Below, in pieces: positions 57,240 through 64,000 of a stretch of DNA of 64,000 nt. Numbering within the stretch: position 1 is the first letter of the stretch; every line of letters starts with the position of its first letter. Source of the stretch: Gambelia wislizenii (Eukaryota; Chordata; Lepidosauria; Squamata; Crotaphytidae); contig JAUMIR010000003.1 of the NCBI GenBank assembly GCA_030847615.1, forward strand, positions 76,766,001 through 76,830,000. The letters run 5' to 3'. Below the pieces are notes generated by a model, which did not search any database, had not been told where the DNA came from, and was given only the letters and a program-made list of their open reading frames with translations. Position numbers and translations under genes: made by a program.

Positions 57240-58561
57240 CAGAAGCACTCCTAAATGTCTGGAAAAATTTAAAGAACAAGTTTTATTTGAAAATACCAGG
57301 TTGGGTCTCATCTCAGGAGGCCTTCCTAGGCAGATGGGGCAATACCAAACAATGGTTAAGATACAAGGACATATTAGAAAGGCAGAAGGTGATAAGACCA
57401 TAATAAAGACTAGAGTAGAACTAGGAAAGTACTATGAAGTAAATTGGTTACCTATCTACAATTAAAGGAAAGATTTAAAGAAAATCAGGAAAATTATACT
57501 TTTGAATTAGAAGAAAATTATTTTGATATAATTATTTGGGATCCACAAAAGAAAAAGTAAATCACAAAATTCTATAAGTTAATACTAGAGAGAAATCTTG
57601 AATCAGAAAATATAAAGGAATATGTGAATAAATGGGTGAGAGATATTGGACACCCTATAAATCTCGATGCTTGGGAGAATGCTAGAGTTAAAACAAAAAA
57701 AATTTACAGCTTGCCAAAACCTTCAAGAGAATTATTTAAAGATAGCTCAAAGATGGTATTACACCCCAGCTAGGCTGAGCAAGATAAATAAATCTATAAG
57801 TGGAAACTGTTGGAAATGTCAAAAAACCCAGGGCTCGATGATGCATTTATGGTGGAGGTGTGAGAAGATAAGAAAGTTCTGGGTAAAAGTACATAAGGTT
57901 GTCACAGAAATACTATAAGTAAAGTTTGAATGCAAACCGGAAATATACTTGTTAAACATGACAAATGAATTAGGAAGGAAAAAAGAAACAAAATACTGGA
58001 AACTAGCATTATATATGATCACAGCAGCTAGGTTAGTTATAGCAAGAAAATGGAAAACATCAGAGACACCCATGGTTAATGACTAGTTAAATAAATTACT
58101 AGATATGATCAAGCTAGAAAATTTGACATCAAAATTAAGAAATACACCTATTAAGAAGACTTTGAATTATTGGTTACCATTAATTACATATTGGGGAAAA
58201 AGAGGGGACACCTATGATTTAGAAACTTTACTAATGTAAAGATTAAAAAGGGGAGGTGGTTGAAACTAAAGATGTTAAAGTAACAGTGTTTCTTTTACTT
58301 TGAATTTTCTCTTCTATACTGTTATCAGCAGAATGATTGTGGAAACATTGTGGTAAAAACGAAATACGGAATATTGCTAGATGTATATAGCATTTCTATG
58401 TCTGAGAGGCTAGAATTATAGGAAATTGAAATGTATTAGTTGTGAACTAGCAGCAAAGTAAGTACTGTATTCAATTGTTTCTTTTTTATTTTTGGAAAAT
58501 TTGATAAAGGACGGATAAAATATGTATAACAACAATCACAAGAACTTAAAAAATAAAGTAT
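57240..58561 (+). mobile_element. 5'-truncated L1 inserted in an L2
   Basis: ORF2 C-terminal sequence: EKFKEQVLFENTRLGLISGG near 57257, later NYLKIAQRWYYTPARLSKIN and CWKCQKTQGSMMHLWWRCEK (C-terminal Cys-rich motif) at 57720-57870. Frames are broken by stops. It ends in an A-rich tail (AAAAAATAAAGTA). AAAATGCATAACATC at 57225-57239 recurs as AAAACTGCATAACATC at 58562-58577, the target duplication. Confidence 0.85.
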
Positions 58562-59945
58562 AAAACTGCATAACATCAATTTAAAAGAGCAAATAAGACA
58601 ATTACTTATTAAAACAATCAATCCATATTTAAAATTCATAGTTTAAAATTCACATTTAAAAAAATCATCTGGATAGGCCTGCTGGAAGGGACTGGTCTTT
58701 AATGACAGCATATTGAGCTATCAAATGTCTTCCGGTAGGTCATTCCATAGTCTAGAGGCAGCTGAAGAAAAGGTTCTCTGGATGACAGTGGCCTCCTAGT
58801 CTTGGCTAACTAGAGTAAATGTCCCCCAGATGTCCTGAGTGTATGGGATGGATTATATAGGAGGAGCTAATCCCATAGGTAACTTGGACTAAAACCATGT
58901 AGGGCTTTAAAGGTAATAACCAACACTTTGTACTTTGCCTAGAAACTAATTGGCAACCAATGGAGTGATTTTAATATAGGTGTGATATGATCACTCCTAG
59001 ATATACCAGTAACCAATCTGGCTGCCATTTTTTGAACCAACATTGGTACAGAGGTAGCCCAACATACAGCGCATTGCAAAAGTCCAGCCTTGAGGTTACC
59101 AATGTGTACACTACCATCCTTAGGTCCTCCACTTCTAGGAAGGGGCACAGCTGGTGTAACAACCAAAGCTGACAGTAAGCACCCTTGGCCGTCACATCTG
59201 TCTGAGCTGCCATTTGGAGCGATGGATCCAGAAGCACTCCTAGACTGTGAACACAGTCTTTCAGGGGGAGTGTAACCCTGTCCAGGACTGTTTGACACAC
59301 CTTCAAACTCACATTAGGTCCCTTGACAGTAAGCACCTTCATCTTGTCTGGATTCAGCTTCAGTTCAGTTTCCCTCATCTAGCCCATTACCACTTCCCCT
59401 AGGCATTCATTCAGAGGAGACATACTATGCTTAGCTGAGGCTGTTTTTGGAGAAATATATTTGGGTGCCATCAGCATAATGATAGCACCTCACCCAATGC
59501 CTCTGGATGATCTCTCCAAGCAGTTTCATATAGATGTTGAACAGCACTGGGGACAGAATGGCACCTTGTGTTATGGCATATAACAGCTCCTTTTGTTTGA
59601 GGAGCAGCTATCCCCAAGCACCACCATCTGAACCTGCCAGATAGGACTGGAACCACTGAAGCATAGTGCCTCTGATTCCCAAATCCCCTTGGTGTTTCTG
59701 AAGGATACCATAGTTGACGGTATCAAATGCTGATGAGAGGTCCACAAGCACCAGCAGGGATGCACTTCCACTGTCAGTGCTCAAGTGAAGATCATCTACT
59801 AAGGTGACCATAGTAATCTCAACTCTGTATCCTGCTCTGAAGCTGGTTTGAAATGGGTCTAGATAACTTGTATCACCCAAGACTGCCTGGAGTTGGCAGG
59901 CAACTTGCCCTTTCAGTCACCTTGGCCAGAAAAGGGAGAATTGAT
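58562..59945 (-). mobile_element. L2 LINE, ORF2 end and 3' UTR (right part of a split copy)
   Basis: Minus reading: LDPFQTSFRAGYRVEITMVT and LLVLVDLSSAFDTVNYGIL (RT) at 59608-59880, then TELKLNPDKMKVLTVKG, VHSLGVLLDPSLQMAAQTDV and YTLVTSRLDFCNALYVGLPL at 58971-59378. Frameshifts in between; an old copy. Confidence 0.88.
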
Positions 59946-60672
59946 ACTGGTCTAGTTTAAACCCAGGTGATGATGATGAAGAAGACAGACCTTGCCATTA
60001 GGCTTACCATGTAACACATGAAACATAAAGAGGAAAGGGAGGAGGAGAGAGGATGAAAAAAGTGAATTTAAGCTAGAGAGGTCTCATAATGACAAGTCAG
60101 GATGGAAGAGCTAGAGGCAACATATGTCTCAGAGCAGGTTTCCTTCTTGTGTTGCAGCCTGATGGAATGGCTGCTACTGCGTAGATGACAACTGAGAACA
60201 AGTCAAAGGCAGCTGGTAGTGTAGCAGAGCCAATGAATATTTTTCTCTGGAGGATTAATAAATTTAGTTTCATTTGGATTAGGTTAGGGAGCTTGGATGG
60301 TGATGCAATATAAAATGGAAAAGGGAACATGCTTATATTATTCAAGATTTAAAGGGATCCCTCAACTAATTTCTTTCTTTCTTTTTTTTGCTCTTCATGT
60401 TTTGGACTCTGGCACGTTGACATTTTCAGAAATGTTATACTGTGCTAGAGAATTTCACAACTAAACATACAAGGCACTACATTGGAAACCATTTGTCCCA
60501 GGCTTGGCAATCATCAAAAGATCCAACCAACCCAACCCTAAAAACTTTATAAAGCCTAGGTTCCACCTAAAAACATTTGAAGGAGGGTTTATGGCCACAA
60601 ATAGAAACTGGATTTTGTATAGATTTAAAAATAGGAGCTGGAACTTGTGGCTCTCTTTGTGTGATATTCTCA

Positions 60673-60675
<3 letters not shown>
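59946..60675. other. Intergenic DNA, no recognised element
   Basis: GATGATGATGAAGAAG run at 59971-59986. Nothing else recognised. Confidence 0.45.

Positions 60676-60705
<30 letters not shown>
60676..60705. repeat. (GT)n microsatellite
   Basis: About 15 GT units; the GGAGATTTTC copy B is inserted at its right edge. Confidence 0.95.
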
Positions 60706-60707
<2 letters not shown>

Positions 60708-61321
60708 AGATTTTCACACAGCCTATATATCCCGTGGCAGGAACAGAACAGGGTGGGGAAAGGTTTTCCCTTTCGGACGACGTTGACCCCGTTCTGTCCT
60801 GCATCCATCCTGCTCCCGTGACTGTTCTGGAACAATGTAATCACGATTTTTCATTGTGAATAGACCTCACGTTCTGTCACTAATACACAATCATGGGTGT
60901 GCGAACAGGAGCCCCGTTCCTATTCCGAAATGACAGAGGGGAGGTCCATTCCAAGCATTTCCTGGTACGATCTGGACATCCAGGTAAGTGACACCCTTTA
61001 TTTTACCCTCCCTGTTTTGATTGTGTGATTTAAAGTGTGTTTTTGTGCTTGGTGAACTGATTTTATGTTTGGGGGACTTTTATTTTTTAAATGTACTGCC
61101 TGGCCATTATCACGCAATAACGCGATAACATTTCAGACAGCCAGTTGTAAAAGCAGCCTTACGATGGCTGCATTTATGGCCGGCGAGCGAGGGGAGGGGG
61201 AGCTCATTCCTGCCGCGGAATTAAGGTAAGTGTGTGAAAGATTTACGCTATTTTGTGGCAGGAACGGGAGAGGAGGTAGCGGGGCAGTAACGGGGCATTT
61301 TGGCCCCGTGTGAAAATCTCC
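60706..61321. mobile_element. GGAGATTTTC transposon family, copy B
   Basis: GGAGATTTTCACACAGCC at the left and GGCCCCGTGTGAAAATCTCC at the right are inverted. Interior blocks match copy A: AAGGTTTTCCCTTTC, AATGACAG, GATCTGGACA.CCAGGTAAGTGACAC and GCAGGAACGGGAGAGGAGGT. TGTGT lies on both sides, but the insertion is in a GT repeat so the duplication length is ambiguous. 616 bp. Confidence 0.82.
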
Positions 61322-61403
61322 TGTGTATACATACTGAAGGAAGACAAACTTCCTCTCTCACCCAACACCCATATCAACAGTAGAAGAGGCAACTCAAGAT
61401 ATA

Positions 61404-61753
61404 GGAGATTTTCAGACCGTGTTTCAGCGTGCCTAGCGCGGGAGGAACTTTTGGGAGAGGGACGGCGGTCTTGCGTGGCAGGGGGCATTTTTGGATGCCG
61501 TTGTCCCTCTCCCGAAACCATCCGTGTCACTTCCGTGAAGCTTCGGAAGCCACAGAGCCATATTTTAATCATGGAGGTTGCCCGTGATTAAAATATGGCG
61601 CTGAGGCTTCCAAAGCTTCATGGAAGTGACACAGACAGTTTCAGGAGAGGGACAACGGTGTCCAAAAACGCCCCCCTGCCGCGCAAGACCGCCATCCCTC
61701 TCCCGAAAGCTCCTCCCATGCTAGGCACGCTGAAACACAGTCTGAAAATCTCC
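61404..61753. mobile_element. GGAGATTTTC-ended near-perfect palindrome, 350 bp
   Basis: Arms 61404-61571 and 61585-61753 are inverted copies of each other with only scattered mismatches, around a 13-base spacer (61572-61584). The ends are GGAGATTTTCAGACCGTG and CAGTCTGAAAATCTCC. ATA flanks both sides (61401-61403 and 61754-61756). The ends match copies A and B but the interior differs (GGGAGAGGGACGGCGGTCTT, TGGAAGTGACACAGACAG). Confidence 0.88.
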
Positions 61754-61756
61754 ATA

Positions 61757-62151
61757 GTTATCGAAGAGCATCTCCATCTCTCTAATATAATTCAAAGACA
61801 CTGTTCATCCAGGAGTATGATAACGTCAGTCTGAATGAACTTCCTTCTGTATCAGTAGTGGTCTGATGGGATCTGGAGAGCCTATATCCTTATAGTAATA
61901 TTTCCATATCAGCTGGAATTCCAGTGAGCTACTTCTAAACTATGCCATCAGACCTGTAATAAACTCACATACATTGGAAGTTAGCTAGAATAAAGACAAT
62001 TCACTGTGGTCGTCATTGTCATCTTCGTCGTCATCATCATCATCCATGTATATTGAGAATTCGAGGACAGCTCTAGAACTCCCAAGGTACTTACAATTTA
62101 GAAACAGACATAAGGGAGACAACTGAGGAGGTAGGGGAAATGGAGGTAAAC
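61757..62151. other. Intergenic DNA, (GTC/ATC)n run
   Basis: CATCTTCGTCGTCATCATCA at about 62020-62046. Nothing else recognised. Confidence 0.5.
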
Positions 62152-62154
62152 TGA

Positions 62155-62360
62155 GGCTGCACCTGCACTGCAGAAATAATCCAGTGTGACACCACTTTAA
62201 CTGCCATGGGTCAATGCTATGGGATCTTGGGAGCACCAGAGTGCTCTGACAGAGACGGTTAAATATCTCACAAAACTACAGATCCCAGAATTCCATAGCA
62301 TCAAGCCAAGGCAATTAAAGTGGTGTCAAACTGGATTATTTCTGCAGTGCAAATGCAGCC
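62155..62360. mobile_element. Palindromic MITE, TGA target duplication
   Basis: GGCTGCACCTGCACTGCAGA at the left pairs with TCTGCAGTGCAAATGCAGCC at the right; AACTGCCATGGGTCAATGCT pairs with AGCATCAAGCCAAGGCAATT. TGA flanks both ends (62152-62154 and 62361-62363). The 3-bp duplication fits PIF/Harbinger-type insertion. 206 bp. Confidence 0.82.
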
Positions 62361-62363
62361 TGA

Positions 62364-63929
62364 GTGAGCTCCCATGCTCAGGCTGCACCACGTGATGGCT
62401 GTGGGAGTGATTCCCTAGGAGACTAGATTTCTTTCTTGGCCAACCAGGTGGTGGTTTTAAGTGCTCAGTGGACCAGTTAAAAATCTTTAGGTGCAACATA
62501 GTCAAGCCCCAGGCCCTCTTTAGGACCAATCAGGCCTTGGTAATTTGTACTGGCTCCCACCCCTTGTCAGCCCTGCATATTAGTAGATTGCACTAAAGGC
62601 TCAGGATAAGGATGGGTTTTGAGCGGGAAAGCAGAGAGGCAGCCCCAGAATGATGTCAGTCGGAACATTTCTGCATAAGGGACAAAAAGGGGGAAAGGGC
62701 AGAGTCTGAGAAAATATGAGACCTTTGGACAGGTTGAGATGATGGATTTGGACAAGTGGCAACCACAAGTAGGGACATGTGGGGATAGAAGAATAAGAGA
62801 TAAGGGAGGAAGAAATCCAGGCAAGTTTTGATGGTAAAGGTGAAAAGTTTGTGCAGCATTTGGAAGTCAACAGGAAGACAGTGGAGAGATTTAAAATTAT
62901 TTTGCTCTAGCCTTTAGAAAAATGCCTAGTTCAGAATAAATATTGTAGGATAAAACCCAATTATTATAGGTATGTCTTAACTTTTCTAGTATAGAACTAC
63001 AAAGATCCACTTCACATTTTACAATTGTAGGAATTGCCTTTGTGCTCATACACATGTATAATTTGGGCATGGGTATACCATTTGCATAAATAAATAAGTA
63101 AATAACTATTTATTTATTCTATTAAACAGCCCTGAACATCATAGCCCAGTGAACCCAAATACAGCAGAGATGGCACAATTATAATTAATTTTTTTTAAAA
63201 AAGGTGCTGTGCTGAAGCAACATGATACACCACAGCTTGGTGGCTCTTCCTTTTCCCAGCATACCTTTCTGAGCAGCCATCTATAATACTGAAGCAAAAA
63301 CCAAAACAATTTACACAGAATTTAAAAACCACAAAGCACTTTATGACCATTATTGCACCAGTCTTCATTTCTTTCATCCCTTGGAATATGTGGCTGCCAC
63401 CTGGCTAGTTCTAGGCCAACCCTACTATCTGACTGATATGCCACCAGCAATTTAAATGTGCATATTCTTAAAGAATCCTTTTAGAAATGACTCTGCAACT
63501 CTATTAAAAGTAGTGTTAGGTCAAAACCATTGACTGTTTTAAATAACATTTTTGGCAAAGCTGAAAAATGAGTTTCATTTTTGGGGAAGGAATAAGACAT
63601 AAATACAGTCAGCCGGCCAACTAACTAACCAACCTACCAACCAACCAACCAACCAACCAACCAACCACTGTTTGGCATTTGCTGTAAAAATATTAATGTT
63701 GCTTTCACTATCAGTTGCCTTCACTTGCCTTTTAGTAGTGTCCTTACTTCCCATTTTGACTGGCTATGGAAGCATTGTGGACTCATTCACAGTGCAAAGA
63801 GGAAGAAGAAATTATAAAGGAGAAATAGTAGAAACAAAACAGTTCAGAGGTTGGGAAAACAATGGTGCTGAACAGAAACAGAAAATGTTTAAATATTATA
63901 TTGGTGAGGGAGGGACTTCACTTTTGAAA
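62364..63929. other. Intergenic DNA, (CCAA)n microsatellite
   Basis: ACCAACCAACCAACCAACCA run at 63630-63667. The 86-codon frame starting 63672 has a hydrophobic start but no other support. Nothing else recognised. Confidence 0.45.
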
Positions 63930-64000
63930 TAGTCATCCCTTCACATTTGCGGGGGTTAGGTTCCACAGACCCCCGTGAATGTGAAAATTCCATGAATAAT
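63930..64000 (+). mobile_element. Tigger-type MITE, cut by window end
   Basis: AGTCATCCCTTCACATTTGC, GGGGGTTAGGTTCCACAGAC and CCCCGTGAATGTGAAAATTC resemble the terminal part of the MITE at 20139. Confidence 0.7.

Noticed and set aside
63672..63932. 86-codon frame with a hydrophobic N-terminus as a secreted protein
   Set aside because: Short, no second feature, begins at a (CCAA)n repeat and runs up to a MITE.

Overview
The window is vertebrate genomic DNA, almost certainly from a squamate reptile and probably a lizard. The evidence is its mix of interspersed repeats: tRNA-derived SINEs with a Bov-B-like tail (Sauria-type), 5S rRNA-derived SINEs, Bov-B, L2, CR1 and L1 LINEs, a Penelope-like element with a GIY-YIG domain, Tigger-type MITEs and several long-inverted-repeat MITE families. 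No bacterial-type gene organisation, tRNA gene, rRNA gene or CRISPR array is present. Nearly every open reading frame is a transposon remnant or chance.

One host gene is recognisable. At about 12.0 kb on the minus strand a CpG island holds a 16-codon first coding exon, MDPAEAVVQEKALKFM, followed by a GT splice donor. I identify it as exon 1 of BTRC (beta-TrCP1, the F-box/WD40 substrate receptor of SCF ubiquitin ligases). An in-frame stop precedes the ATG. The promoter carries three ACTAYRNNNCCCR (ZNF143/THAP11-type) motifs within 170 bp. Bases 1-12013 are therefore BTRC intron 1 and 12.5-64 kb is upstream intergenic DNA. In tetrapods LBX1 lies on that side, so the intergenic part may hold LBX1/BTRC regulatory DNA. 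Several non-repetitive, homeobox/SOX/POU-site-rich blocks (best at 39.9-40.25 kb, also 37.4, 50.6, 36.2, 27.7 and 25.2 kb) are candidate conserved noncoding elements.

Layout. 0-12 kb: BTRC intron with SINEs, a 1.6-kb GC-rich fold-back element (2.46-4.10 kb), a hAT-like element (5.9-6.6 kb), a palindromic element (8.1-8.5 kb) and a LINE with a 42-bp target duplication (9.3-9.9 kb). 12-15 kb: promoter, an 89-bp tandem duplication, a LINE and SINE pieces. 15-24 kb: CR1, Bov-B and L2 remnants, with a Tigger-type MITE nested in the L2. 24-36 kb: sparse repeats and two LINE copies. 36-42 kb: candidate regulatory DNA with SINEs. 42-48 kb: a long L2 with another L2 3' end inside it, then a tandem duplication and the Penelope-like element. 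48-64 kb: another LINE copy, a Ty3/gypsy RT fragment, an L1 inserted in an L2, and three members of a GGAGATTTTC-ended transposon family including a 350-bp near-perfect palindrome.

The most interesting repeat is a six-copy, 5'-truncated LINE family. Its ORF ends in a C2HC finger, its 3' UTR is only about 30 nt, a small hairpin sits just before the end, and the tail is (GA)n. Family names come from recognition without a database search, so subfamily names are provisional.
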